A stretch of DNA of 64,000 nucleotides from Rickettsia canadensis str. McKiel. GTDB taxonomy: Bacteria; Pseudomonadota; Alphaproteobacteria; Rickettsiales; Rickettsiaceae. How positions within the stretch are numbered: the first letter of the stretch is position 1; each line of letters begins with the position of its first letter. The translations under genes and the position numbers were made by a program. Below, one piece after another: positions 10,286-18,652 of the stretch. Below the pieces are notes generated by a model. The model was not told where the DNA came from. It did no database searches and saw only the letters and a list, made by a program, of their open reading frames with translations. The stretch is taken from NCBI RefSeq assembly GCF_000014345.1, contig NC_009879.1, forward strand, positions 697,501 through 761,500, written 5' to 3'.

Positions 10286-11200
10286 TTATTTGATATCAAA
10301 TTTATCGTTAATCATTTTATTTTCAACGGCATTAATTAAAGAATTAGCAAGATTATCAGTGAATATCTTGCTTCCCATACCAAGTTTCTTTTTAAGCCAA
10401 GGCTGTTTAGCACAAACATATTGAAACTTAATATTATCGCCGAACTTTTGTTTCATTACACTATACATATCACCTATACCGTCAATTAAACCGTAATCAA
10501 GAGCTGTTTGTCCTGCCCAAAATTCGCCATTAAATAAAATTTCGTCTTGCTGAGTTAACTTCCCTGCTCTTCTTGTTTTAATATAATCTACGAAATGCTC
10601 ATAAACCTGCTTCTGCAAATTTTTGATAATTTTAAGGTCATCTTTATTAATAGGTTGAAAAGGATCCAATACTGATTTATTTTTTCCTTCAGTATAAACT
10701 CTTCGCTCTATCCCAAGTTTATTAATTGCTTCATGAAAACCGAATCCACTTGATACTACTCCAATACTACCAATAATCGAACTTGATAAAGCATATATCC
10801 GATCACCACTGCAAGCAAGCCAATATCCACCTGAAGCCGCCATATCTTCAATAAAACTATAAATTTTTATTTTATTTTCTTTAGCAAGATCACGAATACG
10901 TTTGGCAATAAGTTCAGATTGTACTGGAGAACCACCGGGAGAATTAATAATTAAACATAACGCTTTTAATTTCTTGATTTTAAAAGCTTTTTCTATTAGC
11001 TCATTTAATGATTCTAACGTAAGCCCTGATTGCATGGTACTGACTTTACCAATAACACCGCTAAGGCGTAAAACTGCAATCACATTTTTAGCATCACCAA
11101 AAACTGCAGCAACTAATTGATCTAATTTACTTATCTGCCGTTTGGTTATTATCTGATCAAATTCTGCACCTGCAATAGTCGATTTATTCACTTCATTCAT
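10286..11200 (-). CDS. sppA: Signal peptide peptidase SppA, short form (S49 family)
   Basis: SppA degrades cleaved signal peptides at the membrane. The 304-residue protein has one S49 domain, as in short Gram-positive-type or alphaproteobacterial SppA. The oxyanion region is INSPGGSP (85-92), the nucleophile is Ser145 in [10 protein letters not shown], and the probable general base is a lysine in [12 protein letters not shown] (Lys175). There is no clear N-terminal membrane anchor, so membrane association may rely on the oligomer. Its ATG shares one base with the TAA of the upstream TlpA-like gene (TAATG), implying translational coupling. Confidence 0.93.
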   Translation of the reverse strand: MNEVNKSTIAGAEFDQIITKRQISKLDQLVAAVFGDAKNVIAVLRLSGVIGKVSTMQSGLTLESLNELIEKAFKIKKLKALCLIINSPGGSPVQSELIAKRIRDLAKENKIKIYSFIEDMAASGGYWLACSGDRIYALSSSIIGSIGVVSSGFGFHEAINKLGIERRVYTEGKNKSVLDPFQPINKDDLKIIKNLQKQVYEHFVDYIKTRRAGKLTQQDEILFNGEFWAGQTALDYGLIDGIGDMYSVMKQKFGDNIKFQYVCAKQPWLKKKLGMGSKIFTDNLANSLINAVENKMINDKFDIK

Positions 11201-11868
11201 TAATTTTGCTCATTTTTAATTTGTATGTTACTTTCCTTCATTGTATCATTTTTTATTGGCTGCAAAGGCTTAGCCAGTTTATTAAGAGATTGCTCATTGT
11301 AACTATTCTTGGGCTCAGGATAATTTCCTGGGATAGACGATAAAATAGTTTCTCTAGTTCTCTCATCATACCAATTCGTATTACCGACAAAGCTAGTTAC
11401 TATTTTGCCGTTTGGGTCTATTAATATGCTAGTAGGTCGACTTACTATACTCAAAGCTTCAAATAGTTGATTTCTATAATCATAGTAAATCGGTAAATAT
11501 CTTATTTGATAACTTTTAAAATATTCCTTAATAACTTTTACATCTTGATAATCGTCCGAAATCGGAATTACTGAAAAAGGTAAATTTCTGAAATCTTTTT
11601 GCAACATATCAAGAGCTGGAATCTCATTAACGCACGAAGCACTCCAAATAGCCCAAAATACTAACAATATAGTCTTTCCTTCAAACTGATCAAGAGAATA
11701 TTGATTTTTTTCTTCATCAAAAAAAAATACGTTATCAGGAACACTTGAGCCTCTTAAAAATTCTAATTTATCCTGATGCTTAGAGTAAATTTTAGGAATA
11801 AAAAGTATTATAGATAATAAAAATACTATAATATATAAAAAATATTTATTATAATTTCTTAAGGTCAT
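11200..11868 (-). CDS. TlpA-like membrane-anchored thioredoxin-fold protein lacking the first active-site cysteine
   Basis: The 222-residue protein has one N-terminal membrane anchor (YFLYIIVFLLSIILFIP, 9-25) and a periplasmic AhpC/TSA-redoxin domain. Where family members have W-C-x-x-C, this protein has WSASC: Ser76 replaces the first cysteine and only Cys79 remains. Fold signatures around it are kept (TILLVFWAIW, EIPALDML, RPTSILIDPNGKIV). It therefore cannot form the usual internal disulfide. It may be a monothiol or chaperone-like variant, or it may be drifting. The C-terminal tail is hydrophilic. It is coupled to sppA by a one-base overlap. Confidence 0.8.
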   Translation of the reverse strand: MTLRNYNKYFLYIIVFLLSIILFIPKIYSKHQDKLEFLRGSSVPDNVFFFDEEKNQYSLDQFEGKTILLVFWAIWSASCVNEIPALDMLQKDFRNLPFSVIPISDDYQDVKVIKEYFKSYQIRYLPIYYDYRNQLFEALSIVSRPTSILIDPNGKIVTSFVGNTNWYDERTRETILSSIPGNYPEPKNSYNEQSLNKLAKPLQPIKNDTMKESNIQIKNEQN

Positions 11869-11883
11869 ATAATAATTTATGTA

Positions 11884-12030
11884 ATGAAAACATTTTATTT
11901 ATTCTTATTAACGTTTATATGCATTATATTATACGGTTGCGGTATAAAAAAACCTTTAGAAGCACCGCCACCCCAGAAGGAAGCACTATTGTCAGCCCGC
12001 AACTCGATCACGGGATCCAGTCTTTCTTAA
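11884..12030 (+). CDS. lptM: LptM-like small lipoprotein with a repeat-derived C-terminus
   Basis: A 48-residue protein starts at ATG 11884. It has a signal peptide and lipobox (FICIILYGC, lipidated Cys19) followed by GIKKPLEAPPP, which matches the GCGxKGPL pattern of LptM/YifL. That lipoprotein is known in other bacteria to help mature the LptD-LptE outer-membrane LPS translocon. From about residue 37 (SARNSITGSSLS) the sequence comes from a palindromic element that also supplies the stop codon. The gene is short and easily missed. The identification rests on the lipobox-GxKxPL pattern and the size. Confidence 0.65.
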   Translation: MKTFYLFLLTFICIILYGCGIKKPLEAPPPQKEALLSARNSITGSSLS

Positions 12031-12067
12031 TTTTTTGTGGATACCATGGAGAGGCCACGGTATGACA
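11991..12067. repeat. Palindromic element at the 3' end of lptM
   Basis: Left arm gtcagcccgcaactcgatca (continuing cgggatccag) and right arm ggataccatggagaggccac ending in ggtatgacat. Same family as 18548-18642. The left arm is translated as the end of LptM. Confidence 0.8.
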
Positions 12068-12129
12068 TAGAGTGTAGTTTTCAATCTATGCAACAACACA
12101 CCCCATCAAAAAACTATAGCATGACATTA

Positions 12130-12756
12130 TTAATACCTCTTAAGCGTCGTACCTTGCAGTACTAAATCAAAACAATACGACACTATATTTTCTTGCGGTT
12201 CAATCAATATTGGATTCACTTCACCACACTCATTAGCACACATATTTTTATTAGATAAATCTAATTGTGTTTCTAAGGTAGTAAGGCTAGGATGTTCTAC
12301 TCTTATATTTGCATTTCTTAAATAACGAGAAGATTTATAAGGTAACATACTAATGAAATAATATTCTCCTTTATTATTAGTAGTAGCAGTACCGGAACCG
12401 GTAAAGCTTGAATCGCTTTCACTTGTAAATCTTCTTTTATCAACCCTATTTTTTAAAGGTTCATAAGGATATTTACCACCGCTTCCTGCTTGCCATAAAT
12501 AAACTTTAGCATCTGCAACCGGTACACAATTTTGATCTAATACTTTTCCTTTAATTAATATTCTTTCACCGTAAAATTTTGATAATCTTCCTGTTTTACG
12601 TAATAAATTATTAGTAGTTTCAAAAACTTTTGGTTCATAATCATTAAATATATTTCTAGTAATTTTACAATGATTAAGCTTATTAGGGTAAGTTTTAGAA
12701 GCAGCAAACATTTTTAATGTACATAAACATAAAAAACAAAATATAAATTTTTGCAC
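12130..12756 (-). CDS. Secreted intradiol-dioxygenase-like protein without iron ligands
   Basis: A 208-residue protein with a signal peptide ([18 protein letters not shown]) and the beta-rich fold of the protocatechuate/catechol intradiol dioxygenase family. The segments [20 protein letters not shown] (70-89), [11 protein letters not shown] and [13 protein letters not shown] align with the usual sequence. True enzymes bind Fe(III) with two tyrosines and an H-I-H pair; here the position of H-I-H reads NIRVEH (150-155) and the second tyrosine region is altered. Catalysis is therefore unlikely, and a binding or structural role in the periplasm is more plausible. No aromatic-degradation genes are nearby. 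The fold call is good; the function is unknown. Confidence 0.72.
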   Translation of the reverse strand: MQKFIFCFLCLCTLKMFAASKTYPNKLNHCKITRNIFNDYEPKVFETTNNLLRKTGRLSKFYGERILIKGKVLDQNCVPVADAKVYLWQAGSGGKYPYEPLKNRVDKRRFTSESDSSFTGSGTATTNNKGEYYFISMLPYKSSRYLRNANIRVEHPSLTTLETQLDLSNKNMCANECGEVNPILIEPQENIVSYCFDLVLQGTTLKRY

Positions 12757-12896
12757 TTTTCACCACTTTTATATTTATTAAATTCTGCATCTAAATTTAG
12801 ATCAATTATTTATATTAATCAAATTATTTTTATTCTCATTTGATTATTAAGTAATTGATTGTTATAGTAACTTTATGATACTAAAATATATTATAT

Positions 12897-13892
12897 ATGC
12901 AAAAATTTTTATCTTTAATAATTGTAATTCTAATACTTTACAATATAGTAAAGTTAAAAATATCTCCCGAAAACAATAATCCTATAACTTTAGAGCACAC
13001 GGCTTCAAATAATTCATCTACCGATGAAAAGCAAACTAGTACAAATAATGAATTACCTATTGCATTAAATGGTAATTTATTTGAACGTACGGTTTCAAAA
13101 ATAGTAATAAATGCTCTTAAAACCGAAGAAGGGAAAGCATTCTTTGAAAATATTTTACAGCCGTTAAATGGACCTATCAATCCTAATGACTACACTATTG
13201 AAGTACGTAAGGATTTAGTAAAAACGCTGTTTAAAATTAATACGCTTGGTAAAGGTAATATCGGTCCGGCTTCTTGTGGACATGTAGTTACTGTATTTTA
13301 TCAAATATCGGATATCAATAATAATTTAATATCGGAAGATACTAAAACTTTTACTTTAGGCTCTGCTCCTATAATGCTTGGCTTAGATAATGTAATAATC
13401 GGTATGATGGTAGGAGAAGCACGAGAAGCGATTATTCCGGCAAAATACACCATTAATAATAGTAATAATATTATCTTTGATAATGCTTATAATTACAAAG
13501 TAAATGTAATGTTAAAATCTATATTACCGCAAAATTTTGTTAAAAGTAATGAAACTAAAATTTATGATGATGAGATAGCTTATCGTGTTCCTTTATTATG
13601 TGGTGAAAAAGTAAGTTTTAATGCTAAAATTACTCGCTTATCAAATGGTAAAATATTATATGACTCAAAAGCCAAAGGACAAAAAATAGATATGAAAATA
13701 GGCGATATTACATATCCTTTCATTTTTTCTTACGCCTTGCAAGGTAAAGTACCAGTTGGAACACGCAGTGTTATTGCTGAAGGCAAAACTTTTAAAGCCT
13801 TAGGTTCTAATATAAATAAAATTATTTCTCATGAATTACTACCGATAAATGAATATCTTTTACTTGAACTTAATGATTTTAAACAAAATTAA
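12897..13892 (+). CDS. FKBP-type peptidyl-prolyl isomerase-like protein
   Basis: The 331-residue protein has an N-terminal signal or anchor segment ([16 protein letters not shown]), a low-complexity Asn/Ser linker, and two FKBP-like domains. The first (about 118-210) shows [30 protein letters not shown] and [12 protein letters not shown], the usual FKBP order. The second (about 225-331) repeats it loosely: [30 protein letters not shown]. Periplasmic FKBPs assist folding of exported proteins. Neither domain keeps every aromatic active-site residue in an obvious way, so chaperone function is safer than isomerase activity. It is followed closely by a CoxF-like peptide. Confidence 0.8.
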   Translation: MQKFLSLIIVILILYNIVKLKISPENNNPITLEHTASNNSSTDEKQTSTNNELPIALNGNLFERTVSKIVINALKTEEGKAFFENILQPLNGPINPNDYTIEVRKDLVKTLFKINTLGKGNIGPASCGHVVTVFYQISDINNNLISEDTKTFTLGSAPIMLGLDNVIIGMMVGEAREAIIPAKYTINNSNNIIFDNAYNYKVNVMLKSILPQNFVKSNETKIYDDEIAYRVPLLCGEKVSFNAKITRLSNGKILYDSKAKGQKIDMKIGDITYPFIFSYALQGKVPVGTRSVIAEGKTFKALGSNINKIISHELLPINEYLLLELNDFKQN

Positions 13893-13898
13893 ATAAAT

Positions 13899-14015
13899 AT
13901 GACACAACATAAAATATCGGATAACAAAAAACAAAAAAATTATATTTTATTATCTATCCTTGTCATTATGATAATAATTGTATATCTTATAGCTTGCATA
14001 AAAATTGCAGGATAA
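13899..14015 (+). CDS. CoxF-like small single-span membrane protein
   Basis: A 38-residue peptide starts at ATG 13899, six bases after the FKBP stop: a basic, polar N-terminus (MTQHKISDNKKQKN), one membrane span (YILLSILVIMIIIVYLIACI) and a short KIAG tail. This order and the position of the K-x-G end resemble the small CoxF proteins found beside cytochrome oxidase assembly genes in alphaproteobacteria. No other assembly gene is adjacent here, so the assignment is tentative. The tight spacing and clean frame argue that it is real. Confidence 0.5.
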   Translation: MTQHKISDNKKQKNYILLSILVIMIIIVYLIACIKIAG

Positions 14016-14195
14016 ATTTTGTGTTTATTTAAAATTTGCAACATAAAAATTGCAGCATAAAAAGAATATTTAATTTTGGAAAAAATTGGTCTAAATTCCT
14101 CGGAGCGTAGCATATATTATATAAGACTTTGCACCAATTTTTAAACTAGTATATAAGAATCTTACCTTAAACTTTAATGACGCTAGGAGTTTAGT

Positions 14196-14573
14196 ATGGC
14201 AATTATTAAAAAAAATCAAGATATTATTATAATAGTAGTAGGTTTAATATTTCTAGCAGCAATCATTTATATCTCTACAAATAAGAGTTCTAACAATAAA
14301 ACAAATGATAATATATTAGAAGTAAAGATAGCTATAAAAGATCATAAATTTGTTCCGAATATAGTTGAAGTACCGAAATCTACTAAGATAAAGTTAATTG
14401 TTCATAATGAAGATGATACGGTAGAAGAATTTGAAAGTCATGATTTACATCGTGAAAAAATAGTTATGCCACATAAGTCAATAAATATTATACTTGCACC
14501 CCTTAATCCTGGGAAATATGAATTTTTTGGAGATTTTCATCAAGATCGGGGTTTTATAATTGTTAATGATTAG
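14196..14573 (+). CDS. Membrane-anchored cupredoxin-domain protein, partner of FTR1
   Basis: The 125-residue protein has one N-terminal anchor (DIIIIVVGLIFLAAIIYI, 9-26) and a periplasmic cupredoxin domain. Family segments are IKDHKFVPNIVEVPKSTKIK (47-66), EEFESHDLHREK (77-88) and PGKYEFFGDFHQD (105-117). Likely metal ligands are among His50, Glu80, His82 and His115; the cysteine of classical blue-copper proteins is missing, as in the iron-uptake-associated subgroup. It ends eight bases before the FTR1 permease gene, so the two form an operon. The probable job is handling or oxidising periplasmic iron before import. An ATG with an upstream ggagtt fits the start. Confidence 0.85.
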   Translation: MAIIKKNQDIIIIVVGLIFLAAIIYISTNKSSNNKTNDNILEVKIAIKDHKFVPNIVEVPKSTKIKLIVHNEDDTVEEFESHDLHREKIVMPHKSINIILAPLNPGKYEFFGDFHQDRGFIIVND

Positions 14574-14581
14574 ATAAAAAT

Positions 14582-15421
14582 ATGTTTAAAATTGCTTTAG
14601 TAGTGTTTCGTGAATGTTTAGAAATATCTTTATTACTTGGTGTAATACTCGCCGTAACAAAACAAATAGAAAAATCTCGTCTTTATATTATTGCGGGAGC
14701 AATGCTTGGAGTAGTATTTGCTTCAATTTTTGCATTTTTTACACGTAAATTATCTTTATCTTTTGGCGGAATAGGAGACGAGTTATTCGATTCCGGAATT
14801 ATGATACTAATAACAATTCTGATTAGCTGGACCATAATATGGATGCAAGGTTACAGTATAAAAGTAAAACAACATATAAACGACTTATCAGTAAAAATTC
14901 ATGAAGGTAATGCCAGTTATTTCATGTTGGTTTTTTTAGTTGCCACTACTATATTACGAGAAGGTGCAGAAATTATTATTTTAGTATATAGCATATCTTC
15001 AGTTGAAACGCTATCAAGCAGTATTTACTTGCAAGGAGTAATAATAGGTGCTACAAGTGGCTTCTTACTTGGTTTAGTAATATATTTTGGTTTAATTAAG
15101 ATTGCTAATCAAAAATATATTTTTAAAATCTCTACCGTATTATTAATGCTAATAGCAGGCGGATTTGCAGCAAGTGCGGCAGGTATTCTAACTTCTTCCG
15201 GTTTAGTTATGTTTTTATCCGATCAACTTTGGGATAGTTCATGGTTAGTAGCAGATAGAAGTATGGTCGGCAAAATCTTACATATTGTTACCGGTTATAT
15301 TGCAAGACCTAACGGACTGCAAGTACTTGCTTATTTTGCTACTATATTACTGATAAATATTTTTATACAAATAAAATTAAGATATTCCACAAATACCTTA
15401 ATATCAGTACAAAACAAATGA
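14582..15421 (+). CDS. FTR1-family iron permease
   Basis: The 279-residue inner-membrane protein has about seven spans. Both family iron motifs are present: FRECLE at residues 9-14 (usually REGLE, with Gly replaced by Cys) and LREGAE at 125-130. These acidic motifs line the iron path in yeast Ftr1p and bacterial EfeU. With the cupredoxin gene just upstream it makes a minimal two-gene ferrous/ferric uptake system; EfeB peroxidase and M75 EfeO domains are not seen nearby. For an intracellular bacterium this is a candidate main iron importer. Confidence 0.92.
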   Translation: MFKIALVVFRECLEISLLLGVILAVTKQIEKSRLYIIAGAMLGVVFASIFAFFTRKLSLSFGGIGDELFDSGIMILITILISWTIIWMQGYSIKVKQHINDLSVKIHEGNASYFMLVFLVATTILREGAEIIILVYSISSVETLSSSIYLQGVIIGATSGFLLGLVIYFGLIKIANQKYIFKISTVLLMLIAGGFAASAAGILTSSGLVMFLSDQLWDSSWLVADRSMVGKILHIVTGYIARPNGLQVLAYFATILLINIFIQIKLRYSTNTLISVQNK

Positions 15422-15460
15422 ATCAAATTAATTTTATTAAAGAGAGCAATTAAATTAAAT

Positions 15461-16003
15461 ATGTTAAAACTTTTATCAGAAATTGGTCCAGTAATAGCAT
15501 TTTTTGCAGGCTTTTTTTATGGAGGCGGTATACAAAACGCTACTCTTTATATGCTTATTACAGCCATTATTTGTGTCACTATTTGTTATTTTGTAGATAA
15601 AAAAGTATCAAAACTTTCTATTATTTCCGTATCGGTTTTATTAGTTTCAGGGATTATAACTTTAATTAGCGGCAATTCGATTTATATAAAAATCAAACCT
15701 ACTATATTATATGTTATTTTTGGAATAATATTTCTTATGAGCGGTATAAGAAAAAATCCTTTCATTAAATATGCTTTAGAGAGCATAGTACGTCTTAAAG
15801 AAGAAAGTTGGATAACTTTAAGCTATAGGGCAGCAGCTTTTTTCTTTTTTATGGCTGTAGTTAATGAAATAGTTTGGCGTAATTTCTCAGATGAAACATG
15901 GGTCAAATTTAAAGTATTCGGAGTAATACCGATTACCTTTATATTTATTTTACTGCAATTACCTCTTTTATTAAAGAATAAATTACCAGATAGTAAGATA
16001 TGA
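15461..16003 (+). CDS. yciB: Intracellular septation protein A family (YciB/IspZ)
   Basis: The 180-residue protein has five membrane spans. Family segments are GPVIAFFAGFFYGGGIQNAT (8-27), KIKPTILYVIFGIIFLMSGI and the C-terminal NEIVWRNFSDETWVKFKVFG. YciB takes part in envelope synthesis and interacts with divisome and elongasome proteins in E. coli. It follows FTR1 by 39 bases, and its TGA stop overlaps the ATG of the BON lipoprotein gene (ATGA), so the downstream genes are translationally coupled. Confidence 0.92.
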   Translation: MLKLLSEIGPVIAFFAGFFYGGGIQNATLYMLITAIICVTICYFVDKKVSKLSIISVSVLLVSGIITLISGNSIYIKIKPTILYVIFGIIFLMSGIRKNPFIKYALESIVRLKEESWITLSYRAAAFFFFMAVVNEIVWRNFSDETWVKFKVFGVIPITFIFILLQLPLLLKNKLPDSKI

Positions 16004-16779
16004 TTTATATAAAAAATATATTATACTTCTTGCATAACCTATCTTATAAAGAGGAATTTGAACGAAACACTTCACCTTGCACCTTAGCGTATATAGACAA
16101 TCACACGGATGCGAGTACTGGCTTAACGTATAAATTACCTTTAAAAGCAGGTTATCCAAGAAGTCTATTAAGAATTTTAATTTTTATAGCTCTCTCTTTT
16201 AATTTATCCGCTTGTTTACCTACCATATTTACCGTAGCGACCACTACGGGCATTGTTGCATCAAAAGATCAACCAATGTCTCAAACATTAAATGATTCAA
16301 GGATTTCTGCCGGTATTAAAACTGATTTAGTAAAAAATAATTTTAGAGATTTAGGAGCTAAAATAAAGGTTACAGTATCACAAGGAAGAGTATTATTAAC
16401 AGGAAATATTCAAAAAGAACTGGATGCATTAAAAGCCGTAAACATTGCTTGGAATCAAAAAGGCGTAAAAGAAGTTATTAATGAGTTAAAAGTAAATAAA
16501 AACAGTAATCATTTTGACTTAGCCCAATATACTAAAGATTGTATGATAACCACACAAATTAAAGCTAAAAATTTAGTCAGAAAAGACATTAAATTTGCTA
16601 ATTATACTATTATAACTATAGATAATATTGTTTATTTATTTGGAGTTGCAAGATCAGAAGAAGAGCTAGAAAAACTTGCTTCTATTGCATCAAAAATAAA
16701 AGGTGTTGAAAAAGTTGTGTGTTACGCTAAAATAATGGATAACTTTAATAAACATGAGGATTATGATACGACACCATAA
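16000..16779 (+). CDS. BON-domain lipoprotein with an RPE inserted before the lipobox
   Basis: The 259-residue protein has two BON domains (about 100-165 and 175-240), the OsmY/DolP-type fold that binds anionic phospholipid or membrane. The lipobox is SFNLSAC, with the modified cysteine near residue 72, preceded by the hydrophobic stretch ILIFIALSF. Residues 17-57 are an in-frame palindromic element placed between the original N-terminus and the hydrophobic core, giving an unusually long n-region of about 60 residues. If translated from 16000, export must tolerate this or the insert must be bypassed by an internal start. The frame is intact and the gene is coupled on both sides (4-base overlap with yciB, 26-base overlap with rlpA). 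Confidence 0.82.
   Translation: MIYIKNILYFLHNLSYKEEFERNTSPCTLAYIDNHTDASTGLTYKLPLKAGYPRSLLRILIFIALSFNLSACLPTIFTVATTTGIVASKDQPMSQTLNDSRISAGIKTDLVKNNFRDLGAKIKVTVSQGRVLLTGNIQKELDALKAVNIAWNQKGVKEVINELKVNKNSNHFDLAQYTKDCMITTQIKAKNLVRKDIKFANYTIITIDNIVYLFGVARSEEELEKLASIASKIKGVEKVVCYAKIMDNFNKHEDYDTTP
16047..16172 (+). repeat. In-frame RPE insertion in the BON lipoprotein
   Basis: Codes for ...[20 protein letters not shown]..., homologous to the insert at 3346-3470 in addB ([20 protein letters not shown]). Both use the same reading frame of the element. Confidence 0.85.
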
Positions 16780-17449
16780 ACTTAGTTTATTAATTTTATT
16801 AATATTTTGTTTTGGTCTAAGCGGTTGTAATACCTCAAAACAAAAACAATTACTTTATTCCCACAAATATTCATACAAAGAATTATCAAAAGATGATCCT
16901 CATAATCTAACTTATAAAGGGTATTACAAAGTCGGTAAAAATTATAAAATAAAAGGCAAAACTTATAAACCTCATAATCCTAAATCTTTTACCGAAATAG
17001 GCTATGCATCATGGTATGGTGGGCGTAATGGTTTCCACGGTAGGCAAACAGCTAACGGCGATAGATTTAATAGAAATATATTAACTGCTGCACATAAAAC
17101 TCTTCCACTTCCCTGTTTAGTCAAAGTTACCAATAAAGCTAATAATAAATCAGTAATTTTAATGGTTAATGATAGAGGTCCTTTTAAGAAAAATCGTATA
17201 ATAGATGTTTCTCAAAAAGCGGCTGAAATTTTAGCATTTAAAAATCAAGGTATAACTAAAGTAAAAATAGAATATTTACCTGATGAAACCGAGCAGTTTC
17301 TAAAAAAGATTAATTTAAAAAAACCACAAAGTAAAACTTTAGCTAAAAACTCTAAAAAATCTTCATCGACTAAAGTAGCAAAAAATGGTAAATGTAGTAT
17401 TAACTGTCATATAAAACTTGTGAATTTAAAATATAAGCTGTGGCAGTAA
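16754..17449 (+). CDS. rlpA: RlpA-like septal lytic transglycosylase lipoprotein
   Basis: The 231-residue protein has a lipoprotein signal ([14 protein letters not shown], Cys25) and a double-psi beta-barrel domain with GYASWYGG (83-90), [12 protein letters not shown] (94-105) and [11 protein letters not shown] (134-144). Conserved His95 and Asp140 match the catalytic pair of active RlpA lytic transglycosylases, which cut denuded glycan strands. A Lys/Ser-rich tail replaces the C-terminal SPOR domain of longer homologues. It overlaps the BON gene by 26 bases. Confidence 0.9.
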   Translation: MRIMIRHHKLSLLILLIFCFGLSGCNTSKQKQLLYSHKYSYKELSKDDPHNLTYKGYYKVGKNYKIKGKTYKPHNPKSFTEIGYASWYGGRNGFHGRQTANGDRFNRNILTAAHKTLPLPCLVKVTNKANNKSVILMVNDRGPFKKNRIIDVSQKAAEILAFKNQGITKVKIEYLPDETEQFLKKINLKKPQSKTLAKNSKKSSSTKVAKNGKCSINCHIKLVNLKYKLWQ

Positions 17450-17475
17450 ATCCTTATGGGGCATGGATATAAATC

Positions 17476-17561
17476 ATCATTACGAGGGAATTTAGACTTT
17501 GTTGGCATGGCTCGAAAAACCGTCATTGCAAGGGGCAACTAAAAGGACCATGACAATCTAG
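17476..17561. repeat. Palindromic-repeat fragment (gtcattgcgag family)
   Basis: Contains catcattacgagggaattta, then ttggcatggctcgaaaaacc and gtcattgcaaggggc, ending in gacaatctag. Pieces match the arms at 47981-48106 and the GIY-YIG-carrying element at 60317-60664. Confidence 0.55.
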
Positions 17562-17575
17562 AAAAAAATAATATA

Positions 17576-18526
17576 TCAACTACGTATATTCTTTTTCTTC
17601 ATTATTTTTGATTTAGCTTTTGTAGTAGATTTATTATTAGAAGCAAGCTTGATTGAACGCTTAGCGGCTATAGGCTTAATATTAAAATAATGATCCAACA
17701 ATCCAATCATTTTTTGATCACGAGATACAGCACTTCTACTTCCTGTAACAACAGCAATCAATGATTTACCGTTTCTAGAAGCAGTAGTTACTAAATTATA
17801 ACCTGCAGGCGTATGAAAGCCTGTTTTCATACCTTCCGCACCTTGATAATTTTTAGTAACTCTATTGTGTCCGTTTATTATGTTTCCACGAAATACAAAG
17901 CTGGTTTTAGAAAATAATGGATAATATTTAGGATAATCTCTCTTCAGGGCCATAGCAAGTTTAGCTATATCTCTTGCAGTAGTTTGCTGCAATGGGTCAT
18001 GCCAACCTGAAGCATTTTTAAAATAGGTATTTTTCATACCGAGCTGTTTAGCTTTAACATTCATTAAGTGAGCAAAAGCTTTCTCAGAACCTTTCATATT
18101 CTCAGCCACCGTTACAGCAGCATCATTAGCAGACTTTATTATTAACCCATTAATTGCCTCTCGAACGGTTATAGTTTCTCCTGCTTTTAAACCAAGCTTA
18201 CAAGGCGGCATTTGTGAAGCTTTTGCTGATACAAATAATTTTTTATCTAAAGACAACTTACCGGCTTCAATTGATTCAAACATTAAGTATAGAGTCATTA
18301 GCTTAGTTAAAGAAGCAGGATAAATTGGAATTTGTGAATTATGGGACTGTAGCACTTTACCACTTTTTGCATCAATTACTAAACTAGTTTGAACAGGCGG
18401 TTTAAGGGTATTTTGTACATTTTTCTTTGCTTCACTTATTGGAGCAAAGAAAAATGTTGCGATAAAAATATAAGGTAATAAAAATTTACTAAACATTTTA
18501 AATAAATAAAATATTATTTGAATCAA
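17576..18526 (-). CDS. dacF: D-alanyl-D-alanine carboxypeptidase (S11, DacF/PBP5-like)
   Basis: A periplasmic penicillin-binding protein that trims the terminal D-Ala of peptidoglycan stem peptides. Motifs are SLTK (Ser72, Lys75), SAN (132-134) and KTG (234-236), all intact. The start at 18526 gives ten extra residues before the signal peptide; Met11 (18496) followed by FSKFLLPYIFIATFFFAPIS is an equally good start. The C-terminus is short and basic (TTKAKSKIMKKKNIRS) instead of the usual PBP5-like domain with amphipathic anchor. It is flanked on both sides by palindromic repeats. Confidence 0.93.
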   Translation of the reverse strand: MIQIIFYLFKMFSKFLLPYIFIATFFFAPISEAKKNVQNTLKPPVQTSLVIDAKSGKVLQSHNSQIPIYPASLTKLMTLYLMFESIEAGKLSLDKKLFVSAKASQMPPCKLGLKAGETITVREAINGLIIKSANDAAVTVAENMKGSEKAFAHLMNVKAKQLGMKNTYFKNASGWHDPLQQTTARDIAKLAMALKRDYPKYYPLFSKTSFVFRGNIINGHNRVTKNYQGAEGMKTGFHTPAGYNLVTTASRNGKSLIAVVTGSRSAVSRDQKMIGLLDHYFNIKPIAAKRSIKLASNNKSTTKAKSKIMKKKNIRS

Positions 18527-18547
18527 GCAGGATTATGTTTTTTCTAT

Positions 18548-18642
18548 CCAGTGACTTGATCGCGGGATCCAGTTAAAAATACCAAAATTATTAGTACTTA
18601 AAATTGTTTCTCTAGATACCGTGGTCAAGCCACGGTATGACA
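18548..18642. repeat. Well-preserved palindromic element upstream of dacF
   Basis: Left arm ccagtgacttgatcgcggga and right arm ctagataccgtggtcaagcc ending in acggtatgaca. It is a useful reference for the family that also enters addB, lptM and the O-antigen ligase-like gene. Confidence 0.8.
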
Positions 18643-18652
18643 ATAATACTTA

